The notes beneath the pieces were generated by a model. It worked only from the letters and a program-made list of their open reading frames with translations. It was not told where the DNA came from and did not search any database. This document shows, in pieces, positions 1 to 9,333 of a stretch of 64,000 bases of DNA. Position 1 is the stretch's first letter. Every line of letters starts with the position of its first letter. A program made the position numbers and the translations under genes. The stretch covers positions 3,171,407 to 3,235,406 of the forward strand of contig NC_019680.1 in assembly GCF_000316685.1 (NCBI RefSeq), read 5' to 3'. This DNA is from Synechococcus sp. PCC 6312 (GTDB taxonomy: Bacteria; Cyanobacteriota; Cyanobacteriia; Thermosynechococcales; Thermosynechococcaceae).

Positions 1-532
1 GATACCAGGCCACGGCCTGCGCAAACTCACTGGCACTGACATTTAAAACCGCATGATCAACCCCTAATAATTGGGGCGCAGTCGGTACGTGTTGGGCTTC
101 TGGTAACAGTCCAGGGTATTCAGGATGACCGGCCGCATCCCCCCAGCGTTGAATTAAACTATGGCGTAGGTCGCCCCAGCCCCGAACCACCCCCCAGGCC
201 CAGCCACCGGATGCCGTTATTTTGGTTTTTAGAGGGCTGAGAATGGCAGACTCAGGGATAGTTTTTAATTGCGCCCCGACATCTGTGACCCGAAAGGCAA
301 CATCCACAACCCCATCTGGATGATTCTGGAAGTGGCTCATGAGGAGGGGTTCAGCCTCCCTGGGGGAGTTGCAGGGGTAGGTTATGAGGATTGAGAACGC
401 ATCCCGTCCCCAGAGTAGGGTTTCTTGCCCAGGCCTGGCCCAAGTTCCACAAACCTGAAGTCCGAGTTGTTGAGCAAAATGGTACGACTGCGCCCGACTC
501 CTCAAATAAAAATGCACATGATCGAAATCCAT
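1..532 (-). CDS. 4-hydroxyphenylpyruvate dioxygenase-like protein (VOC family), 3' part outside the window
   Basis: Reading from an ATG at 532 towards the left edge gives about 177 codons without a stop; the rest lies outside the window. It starts MDFDHVHFYLR and shows two glyoxalase/bleomycin-resistance (VOC) repeats: an N-terminal one, then GVDHAVLNV near residue 158, where HPPD enzymes carry the first iron-binding His, followed by AVAWY. HPPD converts 4-hydroxyphenylpyruvate to homogentisate, the tocopherol precursor in cyanobacteria. The CofE-like gene lies 95 bases upstream on the same strand, so cotranscription is possible. The remaining iron ligands are off the edge, so another VOC dioxygenase is not excluded. 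Confidence 0.75.
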   Translation of the reverse strand, partial: MDFDHVHFYLRSRAQSYHFAQQLGLQVCGTWARPGQETLLWGRDAFSILITYPCNSPREAEPLLMSHFQNHPDGVVDVAFRVTDVGAQLKTIPESAILSPLKTKITASGGWAWGVVRGWGDLRHSLIQRWGDAAGHPEYPGLLPEAQHVPTAPQLLGVDHAVLNVSASEFAQAVAWY

Positions 533-627
533 TGCGACCTAATTGGAGCCTCTGATAATTTCTCCCAGCCCTGTTTTAGGATAATGAACTTGCGTAGGCT
601 TTAACCGATACAAGCTCCATGGGCAGG

Positions 628-1884
628 CTAAAGTTGCGCTTCCGAGGCGGTGGGCCGTAACAACACGACTGGGGTTTGTTCATCAGCATTTCCGGCTGGA
701 TTGGAACGCAAGGCTGATTGTAAAAATTCCTCCGATGCCCCGCTAGTTTTGGCCAGTACCTTTACCCGCTGCAAATCATTGACATCCACAATCGCCGCGT
801 CTAGTCCGGTTTCCGCTTTAATTTGCTCAACTACGGCCTGGGGATGAGCGGGGCCAAGGACAATAAATTGGTCGTAGGGAGGCAACGTTCCGGTCACATC
901 ATCAATCAGGCGGGCCTGGTCTCCAGCTAACTGATAAAAACCGCCCGCATGGCCAAAGACCTTGGCAATGGAGCCACCTAAGAAGGCGAATAAGACTCTG
1001 GTTGGGCCCACCACTTCGACTAAAGCTTGCATTCCACAGGCCGAGGCCAAACTAGAGGTGGGCAAGAAAAACTGACAGACCCGCCGGGCCACCCAACCGG
1101 GTTTTAACTGGGCCGGATCAAACCAGCGACTTTGCATGATCGCCACCGGAGTTTCGCCAATGGTGACAATATCTCCGGCCTGGGCGTGGGGCATGACATA
1201 GCGTTTGACAATTTCAGTTGGGTTATCCAGAGGGGTGAGTAAATGGGTATGAATTGGTAAAACATCCCCTTGGGCTACGGGCCGCCAGTTCCGGGAAACC
1301 TCACTACTGGGAAAGGCTAAGGGAATCACATCATGGTGGGTGCGCTCTTCCCGACCGTGGGGGCCATAGACCACATAGTGAACTTTCACCCAGGCCGCTG
1401 TCAGAGCTGTGAGGTCAGGGCCCGTAATATCGAGGGTGAGTTGGGCTTGGGTTTGTTTTTTGGATTTGACAATATAGGCAAACCAGTAGCCATCGGGACG
1501 GGCTTCGGCATCGGGATGGTTGGGGGTAACGGTGATCACAGACCTGATGTCTTGGAGGCTGCCCCCGGACAAAAGCAGAACCGTGGCCTGGAGATCCGTC
1601 ACCATAACCTCAATGCCCGCCGAGGGGTTACTCAGGCCAATTTCCCCCGTGAGCTTGTAATAATGGGGTTCATAAATTTCTAACTGCCAAGTAGTCGGAA
1701 TAATTTCCAAGGGGTTAGCGGCCCGCGTCCGATACTTCCATTCCAGGCCGAGGGCAATCAAAATTGCAACTACCCCAATGACCAGTAAGGCAATCCCCAA
1801 TCCAGTCCACATTCCTAAAAGCTCCCCAACAATTCCCAACTCACCTCTATCAAACCATCTAACGGCAATGGCCTCATCACTCAT
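628..1884 (-). CDS. Membrane-anchored protein with CofE-like (F420-0:gamma-glutamyl ligase-type) domain
   Basis: A 418-residue protein with one membrane helix at about residues 25-48 followed by a large soluble part. I recognise it as the conserved cyanobacterial family usually annotated as F420-0:gamma-glutamyl ligase: the C-terminal half carries GDIVTIGETPVAIMQ, CGMQALVEVVGPTRVLFAFLGG (shown here only to mark the region, near residues 245-320) and VCYG-less nucleotide-binding-like loops typical of CofE. CofE proper adds glutamates to F420-0 and is soluble; the membrane anchor and N-terminal domain make that reaction doubtful here. The start is ATG at 1884, with a divergent Uma2 relic 54 bases away. 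Function unknown; family assignment moderate. Confidence 0.6.
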   Translation of the reverse strand: MSDEAIAVRWFDRGELGIVGELLGMWTGLGIALLVIGVVAILIALGLEWKYRTRAANPLEIIPTTWQLEIYEPHYYKLTGEIGLSNPSAGIEVMVTDLQATVLLLSGGSLQDIRSVITVTPNHPDAEARPDGYWFAYIVKSKKQTQAQLTLDITGPDLTALTAAWVKVHYVVYGPHGREERTHHDVIPLAFPSSEVSRNWRPVAQGDVLPIHTHLLTPLDNPTEIVKRYVMPHAQAGDIVTIGETPVAIMQSRWFDPAQLKPGWVARRVCQFFLPTSSLASACGMQALVEVVGPTRVLFAFLGGSIAKVFGHAGGFYQLAGDQARLIDDVTGTLPPYDQFIVLGPAHPQAVVEQIKAETGLDAAIVDVNDLQRVKVLAKTSGASEEFLQSALRSNPAGNADEQTPVVLLRPTASEAQL

Positions 1885-1938
1885 GCACAGGCGAGACAGG
1901 CAATAGAATAAAAATTAAGTCCAACCTAGGGGCCGCTG

Positions 1939-2259
1939 ATGACCGTTTCTACCCCAGCCGAAATTATTTATCCCGACAGTGATGGACAACCAATGGCTGA
2001 CAATCCGGACGATAATGTCCTCCAAGGCTGGCAACGAGGAGACTCGACCCTTCGGCCAATTCCGAGCAGCCACGCTTGGCAGAGTCCCTTACTGAAGATT
2101 CGGTTTGTGATCAGGCCAGACACCCTAGGGGTCCATTTTCCCGCTGGGCAACGGTTTCTCCAGACTGTCGAACTGCCCCAGGCCTTGGAATCTGAACATC
2201 TCCGGGCTGAATGACTTGCGGCAAAACGGCAGGCATTGGGGACTGATCCGGAATTATAA
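1939..2259 (+). pseudogene. Uma2-family nuclease relic with internal deletion and late stop
   Basis: The frame opens with the N-terminal signature of cyanobacterial Uma2 proteins (AEIIYPDSDGQPMADN) and jumps straight into their C-terminal part (PDDNVLQGWQRG, then SPLLKIRF and GQRFLQTVELPQALE). About 100 or more central residues, including the PD-(D/E)XK-like catalytic core, are missing although the frame is kept across the join. A TGA at 2212 stops translation at 91 codons; the same frame continues LAAKRQALGTDPEL to a TAA at 2257, which matches the usual Uma2 ending (LAxKLRxLGIDPxx), so the TGA looks like a CGA-to-TGA change. Uma2 genes are abundant and often decaying in cyanobacteria. Confidence 0.7.
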
Positions 2260-2401
2260 CCCCCTAACTTTGCTCCCTGAGCCTGGCCAGATTGGCACGG
2301 ATAGTTATAAACATTTGTAAACATTGCCGCTACACTAATGAGAGACTAAAATTTCTGGCAGCGGCCCTTAACTGCCTGCCGCCCTTTGTGGAATTCGCCC
2401 T

Positions 2402-3337
2402 ATGAAGCCCCTCGTAATTGCTGAACGGATTTGCCTGATCACCCATGTCCTCTCAATGACCTTTGGCCTGGCGGGTTTGCTCTTAGTTGTCCCCCATCCC
2501 GAATTTATTTTGTCCTTACCGAGTTGGGGACAGCAGCTTTTTCAACTGAGTATGGGCACAGGGGGAGTGGTTTACATTGTTTTTGGGGCAGCAGCCGTGG
2601 CCCTGCACGCCTATCGACATTTTGGGGCCAGTAAACTCTGGAGCTTTTTAATTCCAGCCGTGGCCATTTCCCTGAGTAGTGAACTCTTAGGCACTAGCAC
2701 TGGTTTTCCCTTTGGTCACTATGCCTATCTCAGTGGCCTGGGCTATAAGATTGCGGGCTTAGTCCCCTTTACGATTCCCTTGTCGTGGTTTTATATGGGC
2801 CTAGCCACCTTTGTCCTCGCCTACTCTGGTCTCATTTCGAGGCCCCTAATGCGAGGGAAATTGGCTGGGGTATTGGCGACAATTGGGACAGTTGGATTAG
2901 CGGCGGTACTCCTCACGGCCTGGGACTTTGTTTTAGACCCAGCCATGAGCCAAACCTCTATCCCCTTCTGGCAGTTTCAAGAGGTCGGAGCTTTTTTTGG
3001 GATGCCCTATCGCAATATCTTGGGCTGGACGGGCACTGGAGCCGTGTTTATGGCTGTGGGGATGTTTTTTTGGCGCTCGAAGCCGATCATCATTACCCAG
3101 GCCCAGTTGATGCTTCCCCTCATTGTTTACCTCGTTAACTTTGCGTTTGGGGCGGTCATTACCCTAACATCTCTGGATCAGCGATTTATTATTCCTGCTG
3201 TTATTGGCTTGGTCGTGGGTGTTCTGCCAGTGATGGCCTTGTGGGCTAAGGCTCCCTTAGTTAGTTCTGCGCCAGTTCCGTCAGGTTCCTTAAACGAATC
3301 TACCCCCAGCTTACCTGTGACCCTGGCCTCTAAATAA
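2402..3337 (+). CDS. cruF: Carotenoid 1',2'-hydratase CruF
   Basis: A 311-residue multi-pass membrane protein of the DUF422/CruF family. CruF hydrates the 1',2' double bond of gamma-carotene in the route to myxol and myxoxanthophyll. About eight hydrophobic segments can be seen; conserved stretches include SSELLGTSTGFPFGHYAY near residue 97, a charged AWDFVLDPAMSQ near 176, and PYRNILGWTGTG near 205. The ATG follows an untranslated stretch of some 140 bases after the Uma2 relic. CruG follows 21 bases downstream, the arrangement known from other cyanobacteria, so the two are probably cotranscribed. Confidence 0.9.
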   Translation: MKPLVIAERICLITHVLSMTFGLAGLLLVVPHPEFILSLPSWGQQLFQLSMGTGGVVYIVFGAAAVALHAYRHFGASKLWSFLIPAVAISLSSELLGTSTGFPFGHYAYLSGLGYKIAGLVPFTIPLSWFYMGLATFVLAYSGLISRPLMRGKLAGVLATIGTVGLAAVLLTAWDFVLDPAMSQTSIPFWQFQEVGAFFGMPYRNILGWTGTGAVFMAVGMFFWRSKPIIITQAQLMLPLIVYLVNFAFGAVITLTSLDQRFIIPAVIGLVVGVLPVMALWAKAPLVSSAPVPSGSLNESTPSLPVTLASK

Positions 3338-3358
3338 CACTTAGATTTTGTTAAACCA

Positions 3359-4552
3359 TTGCCCAACCCCAACTTACTAAATTTACTCACCCCAGGCCTG
3401 GTTGTGGTCTTACTCCTCCAGGTACCTGCTTTTTTTATTCTTGTGGCGCGCCTATTACCAGGAATCCGCCGCCCAGCCCCGCTCAAGCCCGCATTATCCC
3501 AACCCGAAGATTTAGCCCAAGTTAGTATTGTTGTCCCCACCCTAAATGAGGCATTACGTCTTGGCCCTTGTTTAAATGGCTTAAGTCGCCAGAGTTATGA
3601 AGTCCGCGAAATTTTGGTGGTGGACAGTTACTCCCAAGATGGCACTGATGCGGTGGTCAAAGCAGCCCAAGCCAAGGATCCTCGCATCAGACTCAAGCAT
3701 GATCCCCCCTTACCCGCTGATTGGGTGGGACGGCCCTGGGCCTTGCATAACGGCTATTTGCTCAGTAGTCCTGATTCTGAATGGATTTTAGGGATTGATG
3801 CTGATATTCGTCCCCAGGCCGGGTTAGTTGCGAGTTTAGTTCAAACTGCCAGAGCTGAAAACCTAGATGTCATCGGCCTATCACCGCGCTTTATCCTCAA
3901 ATATCCTGGGGAATGGTGGTTGCAGCCGGCCCTGTTGATGACCCTAATTTATCGCTTTGGGGCCGGAGCTAAGGTAGAAACCCAGCCAGAGCGGGCCCTC
4001 ACCAATGGGCAATGTTTACTAATTCGGCGGTCACTTTTGGACAAAATTAAGGGCTATACCTGCGCCCAACAGTCCTTTTGTGATGATGTCAGTCTTGTGC
4101 GGGAATGTGTCATGAAAGGGGCCAGAGTTGGATTTCGGGATGGGAAAAACTTAATTCAAGTGCGGATGTATGAGGGCCTGGGGGAAACCTGGCAAGAGTG
4201 GGGCCGTTCGCTGGACTTAAAGGATGCAACCCCAAGAGGGCAAGTTTGGGGGGATATTTGGTTTTTGACAGCGGTACAGGGCCTCCCCTTAATTTTGAGC
4301 CTAGCGGGCCTGGGACTAAAACTAGGTGGGGTTGAATGGTTCACCTTGGATATTCTCTTAGCCCTGAATCTGGGGCTGCTGGCGATGCGTTGGGGAATGG
4401 TTGCTGCGGTTTCCGGTTCCTATCTTCCCGGCCCCGGCCAGTGGTTGTTGTGGTTATCTCCTGTAGCAGATTCCTTAGCAGTCTCGCGAATTGTCCAATC
4501 TTCAATGCAACAACCCAAATCCTGGCGTGGCCGCAGTTATCACAGCTTTTGA
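3359..4552 (+). CDS. cruG: Carotenoid glycosyltransferase CruG (family 2)
   Basis: A 397-residue GT2 glycosyltransferase with an N-terminal membrane helix, a GT-A domain and C-terminal membrane helices (about 300-365). SIVVPTLNEALRLGPCL near residue 58 begins the nucleotide-sugar fold, GIDADIRP near 144 supplies the DxD metal site, and QSFCDDVSLVRE near 239 resembles the acceptor-side ED motif. CruG glycosylates the 2' hydroxyl of myxol-type carotenoids. Its position immediately after cruF supports this over a generic hopanoid or cell-wall transferase. The start is TTG at 3359; no ATG lies in frame before the first conserved segment. Confidence 0.88.
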   Translation: MPNPNLLNLLTPGLVVVLLLQVPAFFILVARLLPGIRRPAPLKPALSQPEDLAQVSIVVPTLNEALRLGPCLNGLSRQSYEVREILVVDSYSQDGTDAVVKAAQAKDPRIRLKHDPPLPADWVGRPWALHNGYLLSSPDSEWILGIDADIRPQAGLVASLVQTARAENLDVIGLSPRFILKYPGEWWLQPALLMTLIYRFGAGAKVETQPERALTNGQCLLIRRSLLDKIKGYTCAQQSFCDDVSLVRECVMKGARVGFRDGKNLIQVRMYEGLGETWQEWGRSLDLKDATPRGQVWGDIWFLTAVQGLPLILSLAGLGLKLGGVEWFTLDILLALNLGLLAMRWGMVAAVSGSYLPGPGQWLLWLSPVADSLAVSRIVQSSMQQPKSWRGRSYHSF

Positions 4553-4565
4553 TAAGTATGCTGTA

Positions 4566-5846
4566 TCAGATCGGGGAAGCCTCCCTTAACAACTGACGGC
4601 GGAGCTTATCCAGTGCAGCCCGACTACTGAGGGAACGAATCCAATCACGGCCACGTTGGGGACTAAACCGATACTCAAAGGTTTCGAGAAAATTCTGCGG
4701 CCCCGCCAGGCCAATAAACACCAAACCCACAGGCTTAAGTTCTGACCCGCCCCCTGGCCCAGCAATCCCGGTAATACTCAAGGCCCAATCACTACCGAGA
4801 AGTTGCTTGCTCCCTTGGGCCATTTGGCCAGCCACAATAGCACTGACAGCCCCTGCTTGTTCTAGGGCATCGGCATCCACACCCAGAACATTGACTTTAA
4901 TCGGATTGGCATAGGAGATAACTCCACCCAGAAAATAGGTCGAACTCCCTGGAATGGCAGTTAACATCGCCCCTAGGCCTCCACCGGTACAAGACTCGGC
5001 AATCCCCAAGGTTTGATGATGCGCTAACAAAAGTTGTCCCACGACCTTAGCCAGGGTATCCTGATCGGCTCCATAACAATCCAGGCCCGTAATCTGGAGA
5101 ATCTCTGTGGCCACGGGGGCAATGATTGCTTCGGCTTCAGCTTGAGATTTCGCTTTGGTGGTAATCCGTAAACGCGCTTCTCCCTCCCCAGCGTAGGGGG
5201 CAACGGTGGGGTTATCCAGCCCAATTTGGGATGCCACCTTCTCCGCTAAGACCGATTCCGGGATGCCCCAAAACCGTAAGACCCGACTGTAGATCATCTC
5301 TTCTCCCCACCCCTGGGCCTGGAGAAAGGGCACGGCGGTTTGTTGCCACATGGCTTTCATTTCCGAGGGTACGCCGGGAAAGGTCATTAAGGTTAAACCC
5401 AGCCGGGGTTGCCAGATTAGGCCAGGAGCCGTCCCCGTTGGATTGGGGAGAATCTCAGCCCCCATGGGCAAAAGTGCTTGTTTACGATTACTTGGGCTAT
5501 AACCACCCCGCTGGGCGAATTTCTGGTCTAAATCGGCAATAATTTCGGGGCGTTCAATCAGGGGTGTTTCAAAAAAATCGGCGATGGTTTCTGCCGTTAA
5601 GTCATCTGGGGTCGGCCCCAATCCCCCGGTAAAAATCAACAATCGCGCCCGTTCACAGGCAATGGCAATGGCTTGTTTAATCCGCGTTGGGTTATCGCCA
5701 ACTACAGTTTGATAGTAGTGGGGGATCCCCAAGCGGGCCAATTCAGCGGCAAGATAATTGGCATTGGTATTGACCACTTCCCCTAAAAGCAGTTCTGTGC
5801 CAATACAGATAATTTCCGCACTTTGCTGCCAGCCCAATGCAGTCAT
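4566..5846 (-). CDS. cinA: CinA-like protein: MoaB/Mog-like domain plus nicotinamide-nucleotide amidase domain
   Basis: Two domains: an N-terminal MoaB/Mog-like fold (AEIICIGTELLLGEVVNTNAN at the start, FTGGLGPTPDDLTAE near residue 73) and a C-terminal CinA/PncC domain (IAESCTGGGLGAMLT near 287, SITGIAGPGGGS near 360). The family hydrolyses ADP-ribose and/or deamidates NMN in pyridine nucleotide salvage. I place the start at the ATG at 5846, not further upstream, because it forms an ATGA overlap with the stop of the WecA-like gene, which implies translational coupling, and because the family begins here. About 426 residues, normal length. Converges with cruG across 13 bases. Confidence 0.92.
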   Translation of the reverse strand: MTALGWQQSAEIICIGTELLLGEVVNTNANYLAAELARLGIPHYYQTVVGDNPTRIKQAIAIACERARLLIFTGGLGPTPDDLTAETIADFFETPLIERPEIIADLDQKFAQRGGYSPSNRKQALLPMGAEILPNPTGTAPGLIWQPRLGLTLMTFPGVPSEMKAMWQQTAVPFLQAQGWGEEMIYSRVLRFWGIPESVLAEKVASQIGLDNPTVAPYAGEGEARLRITTKAKSQAEAEAIIAPVATEILQITGLDCYGADQDTLAKVVGQLLLAHHQTLGIAESCTGGGLGAMLTAIPGSSTYFLGGVISYANPIKVNVLGVDADALEQAGAVSAIVAGQMAQGSKQLLGSDWALSITGIAGPGGGSELKPVGLVFIGLAGPQNFLETFEYRFSPQRGRDWIRSLSSRAALDKLRRQLLREASPI

Positions 5847-6889
5847 TCGTCCCCCAGACCCCTTGTGCGTTGCCAAACCATCCAAATTGCATAAATCATT
5901 AACATTGAAGCCCCAATGGCATACCCCCAACCACTGGGAATTCCGGCAAAGCCCAAGGCTAAGCTCCCTACCCAGAGGGTTAAGGCATAAATAAACAGAA
6001 CAGTCCCCCGCTGGGATAGACCTGCTTTTAAGAGCCGATGGTGTAGATGACGTTTATCGGGCTGAAAAGGAGAAAGCCCTCGCCGTAGTCGTTCAATGAC
6101 CACCGTGGAGGTATCAATAATCGGCACTGCCAGGATTAAAAAGGGCAAAGCCACCGCCACCGTTGTCACCCCCTTCACCAGGCCAATCACGCCAATTCCC
6201 GCCAGGGTAAAGCCCATAAAGTAGGCTCCACCATCCCCCATAAAAATCTTGGCAGGATTAAAGTTATACCGCAGAAAACCCAAAGCCCCTCCCGCCAAGG
6301 CCGCCGCTAACAGGCCCGCTGCTGGTTGATTCAGAAATACGCTCACAAACAGCATTACCGCCGCCGCAATGGCCGCTACCCCCGCCGCCAGGCCATCTAA
6401 GCCATCGATAAAATTCATCGCGTTGGTCATACCCACTAGCCAGATGGTCGTCAGGGGTAAACTTAAGGCCCCTAAAGCAACCGTGCCTAAAAATGGCATT
6501 GAAAAGTTTTCAATTCGCACCCCCACGGCCCAAACCAAGCTGGCCGCTATGAATTGAGCCACTAGCCGAACTAAGGCGGGTAAGGTGAAGAGGTCGTCCG
6601 CCAGGCCAATGAGGAAAAAGACAATTCCCCCAACCGTTACCCCCCAAATTCGGTATTCCTCCGAGGTCGGCAGCCAACCAAACCCCCCGGCATTCCAAAC
6701 CAAGAGGAGCGCGACGAGGTTCCCCAGAAAAATGGCCACCCCCCCTAAGCGCACCATTGGCTGGGCATGGACTTTGCGAGCATTCGGTTTATCTACACAG
6801 CCAATTTTTAATCCCAAGGTTTGCACAAAAGGCGTCACCCAGAGAACCACCAGGCAAGCGGCAATAAAAGCAATCAGGTGATAGGGCAT
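5843..6889 (-). CDS. WecA/MraY-family undecaprenyl-phosphate sugar-1-phosphate transferase
   Basis: A 348-residue polytopic enzyme with about ten membrane helices. Family signatures: KVHAQPMVRLGG near residue 39, LIGLADDLF near 92 (Asp-Asp), NAMNFIDGLDGLAAG near 156 and FNPAKIFMGDGGAYFMGF near 211. These proteins move GlcNAc-1-phosphate or a similar sugar from its UDP carrier to undecaprenyl phosphate, the first step in O-antigen, wall polymer or exopolysaccharide synthesis. The MraY-specific His-rich loop is not obvious (only RHLHHRLLKAG near 281), which favours the WecA/TagO branch. It overlaps cinA by 4 bases. The sugar cannot be told from sequence. Confidence 0.88.
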   Translation of the reverse strand: MPYHLIAFIAACLVVLWVTPFVQTLGLKIGCVDKPNARKVHAQPMVRLGGVAIFLGNLVALLLVWNAGGFGWLPTSEEYRIWGVTVGGIVFFLIGLADDLFTLPALVRLVAQFIAASLVWAVGVRIENFSMPFLGTVALGALSLPLTTIWLVGMTNAMNFIDGLDGLAAGVAAIAAAVMLFVSVFLNQPAAGLLAAALAGGALGFLRYNFNPAKIFMGDGGAYFMGFTLAGIGVIGLVKGVTTVAVALPFLILAVPIIDTSTVVIERLRRGLSPFQPDKRHLHHRLLKAGLSQRGTVLFIYALTLWVGSLALGFAGIPSGWGYAIGASMLMIYAIWMVWQRTRGLGDE

Positions 6890-6942
6890 CCGATTCAGAG
6901 GCTTGAGAGCGGATTAAGACGGTCGGTAGCAGTAAACACCTC

Positions 6943-8226
6943 TTAGGCTAACACTGGTTGTGGTTTCGACAAGTGGGGATAGAGGGGAAATTTACTACAA
7001 AGTTGGGCTACCCGGTCGCGACAGGCCTGGGCAATGGTTTTGTCCTCAGGGTGTTGTAAACGATCCGCAATAATTTCGGCAATTTCCCGGAATTCAATTT
7101 CGGTCATCCCCCTGGTAGTCAAGGCCGGTGAACCCAAGCGTAAGCCACTGGTAACAAAGGGTGAGGCTGGATCAAAGGGAATTGTGTTTTTGTTCGTCGT
7201 GATGTTGATCTCAGCCATCAGTTGATCCGCGACTTTTCCGGTTAACCCGACCGAGCGCAAATCAATTAACAATAGGTGATTATCTGTACCCCCAGAGACA
7301 ATGCGTAAGTTGCGGGCTTGTAAACCACTGGCCAGGGCCTGGGCATTACGGATCACTTGGGCAGAATAGGCTTTGAAATCGGGTTTGAGGGCTTCCCCAA
7401 AGGTGACGGCTTTTGCGGCAATAACGTGCTCGAGGGGGCCCCCTTGGCTGCCCGGAAACACGGCCTTATCAAATTTTTTCCCCAGTTCCGCATCTTGAGT
7501 CAAAATTAACCCGCCCCTTGGCCCGCGCAGGGTTTTGTGGGTGGTAGTAGTGACGACATCGCAAATTGGCACCGGATTGGGGTGATGTCCAGAGGCCACC
7601 AGGCCAGCAATGTGGGCCATATCTGCCAAGAGGTAAGCTCCCACTTCATCGGCAATGGCCCGGAATTTTTCAAAGGGAATGACCCGAGGATAGGCCGAAT
7701 AGCCGCAAATAATCAGCTTGGGTTTGTGCTCCAGGGCTAGACTGCGAATTTGGTCAAAATCCAATTGCTCAGTTTCAGGACTCACCCCGTACTGGACAAC
7801 TTTGAACCATTTCCCAGAGACATTGACCGGAGAGCCGTGGGTTAAATGTCCGCCGTGGGATAAGTCCATGCCCAAGATGGTATCCCCAGGGTTAAGGAGG
7901 GCCAAAAAGACGGCAAAGTTGGCCTGGGCCCCGGAGTGGGGTTGGACGTTGGCATGGGTTGCCCCGAACAGTTCCTTCGCCCGCTCGATGGCCAACTGCT
8001 CAACTTGATCGATATAGTCACAACCGCCGTAATAGCGTTTTTCCGGCAATCCTTCGGCATATTTATTGGTTAACACTGAGCCTTGGGCGGCCATGACGGC
8101 GGCAGAGGTAAAGTTTTCGCTGGCAATCAATTCCAAGTGGTTTTGTTGGCGGTGGAGTTCCCGATCCAAAATTGCCGTAACCGCTGGATCTGAAGCAAGG
8201 AGGTAATCCCAATTAGTTTTGGTCAC
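6943..8226 (-). CDS. glyA: Serine hydroxymethyltransferase
   Basis: A complete 427-residue PLP enzyme that interconverts serine and glycine with tetrahydrofolate, supplying one-carbon units and acting in photorespiratory glycine use. Visible motifs: [23 protein letters not shown] near residue 36-58, PHSGAQAN near 95, and the PLP lysine in [13 protein letters not shown] near 227-239. The start is GTG at 8226. It lies 53 bases upstream of the WecA-like gene on the same strand and is divergent from the permease gene, with a 153-base shared control region in which I see no known glycine riboswitch pattern. Confidence 0.97.
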   Translation of the reverse strand: MTKTNWDYLLASDPAVTAILDRELHRQQNHLELIASENFTSAAVMAAQGSVLTNKYAEGLPEKRYYGGCDYIDQVEQLAIERAKELFGATHANVQPHSGAQANFAVFLALLNPGDTILGMDLSHGGHLTHGSPVNVSGKWFKVVQYGVSPETEQLDFDQIRSLALEHKPKLIICGYSAYPRVIPFEKFRAIADEVGAYLLADMAHIAGLVASGHHPNPVPICDVVTTTTHKTLRGPRGGLILTQDAELGKKFDKAVFPGSQGGPLEHVIAAKAVTFGEALKPDFKAYSAQVIRNAQALASGLQARNLRIVSGGTDNHLLLIDLRSVGLTGKVADQLMAEINITTNKNTIPFDPASPFVTSGLRLGSPALTTRGMTEIEFREIAEIIADRLQHPEDKTIAQACRDRVAQLCSKFPLYPHLSKPQPVLA

Positions 8227-8379
8227 AGAGTTATCCTAGTCTAATAGTCTTACAGGAGAGCAAGGGAGAGGGGCAATCACCAGAGCAAGTTATCCGTGGG
8301 ATTATCCCAATAACTCTGCCAGGTTTTTAACCAGATCTTATATCATTTCCGCAAGACATAGTATTTAGGAATCAAAAAA

Positions 8380-9333
8380 TTGCTCTTAGAGACCTACGGC
8401 TTTTTATTCGTTTCGATGACCTTAGGGGCGTTACTGGGCTTATCCCTTTATTTCCCGCTCATGGCAGGGCAGTTATCTTTAGCCAGTCCTGGCTTTTATG
8501 CGTTGGGGGGCTATATTGCGGCAATTTTTTCAACCCGCCTCCTGCCAAGTTCTGGGGGGCTGTATCCACTGGGTTGGGTGGGTTTAGAACTGCTTATCGG
8601 TGGTCTAATGTGTGGGGGCCTGGGAATTATCATTGGGATGCCGACTTTACGGTTACGAGGAATTTATCTAGCCATTGCCACTATTGCCTTTGTGGAAGTC
8701 CTGCGGATTTTGGCCTTGGGCCTGGAGATTACGGGTGGGGCGGTGGGGATTTTCGGCATTCCACAACCCTTTCAAACCCCGATTGAATATCTTTGGTTGA
8801 CATTGCCCCTACTGGTCTTAAGCATGGTCTTTCTCTATCGCCTGGAAAAAATTCGTCCCGGCCGGGCGTTGATTGCGATTCGGGCCGATGAATTAGCCGC
8901 CAGTACTGTGGGAATTAACCCAACCTATTACAAGGTTTTAGCCTTTACCCTGGGGGCAATCTTGGCTGGCCTGGTGGGGGTCATCAGTGCCCATTTCCTT
9001 AATACTTGGAATGCCAGACAGGGGACATTTGATGCTGGGGTGATTTATTTAACGGCCGTTCTCATTGGCGGCAATCGCACCTTTCTTGGCCCCGTGATTG
9101 GGGGCATGATCTTCACAGCCTTACCAGAAGTATTACGGGGCTTAGCAGGCATTCCCGGACTACCTTTATGGTTGCAGCAACTCCTCCAAGAGGGACGATT
9201 AATGATTTTTGGGCTGTTGATCGTCTTGGGCACTATCTTTTTTCCCCGGGGCCTGGTGGTGTCAGAACTTGGGCAAACTTTACGCAAAAAGCTTTTCAAA
9301 TTTGTGGACTCTGCCAAGACTCAGTGGCCCTAA
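8380..9333 (+). CDS. Branched-chain/neutral amino acid-type ABC transporter permease (LivM/NatD-like)
   Basis: A 317-residue permease of the LivM group: SLASPGFYALGGYIAA near residue 33, PTLRLRGIYLAIATIAFVE near 87, GRALIAIRADELAASTVGIN near 166 (the cytoplasmic coupling loop that contacts the ATPase) and a C-terminal hydrophobic block. About nine membrane segments. Such permeases import branched-chain or neutral amino acids or urea; the substrate cannot be told. No binding protein, second permease or ATPase gene is adjacent, so partners must be elsewhere, as for the dispersed nat genes of cyanobacteria. The start is TTG at 8380, preceded by AGGA about ten bases upstream. Its stop codon overlaps that of the convergent amylase gene. 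Confidence 0.82.
   Translation: MLLETYGFLFVSMTLGALLGLSLYFPLMAGQLSLASPGFYALGGYIAAIFSTRLLPSSGGLYPLGWVGLELLIGGLMCGGLGIIIGMPTLRLRGIYLAIATIAFVEVLRILALGLEITGGAVGIFGIPQPFQTPIEYLWLTLPLLVLSMVFLYRLEKIRPGRALIAIRADELAASTVGINPTYYKVLAFTLGAILAGLVGVISAHFLNTWNARQGTFDAGVIYLTAVLIGGNRTFLGPVIGGMIFTALPEVLRGLAGIPGLPLWLQQLLQEGRLMIFGLLIVLGTIFFPRGLVVSELGQTLRKKLFKFVDSAKTQWP

Noticed and set aside
5847-5930. Longer N-terminus for CinA
   Set aside because: The added 28 residues lie inside the WecA-like gene, are not family-like, and the ATGA overlap explains the start at 5846.
8227-8379. Glycine riboswitch before glyA
   Set aside because: The tandem aptamer pattern of glycine riboswitches is not visible in the 153 bases.
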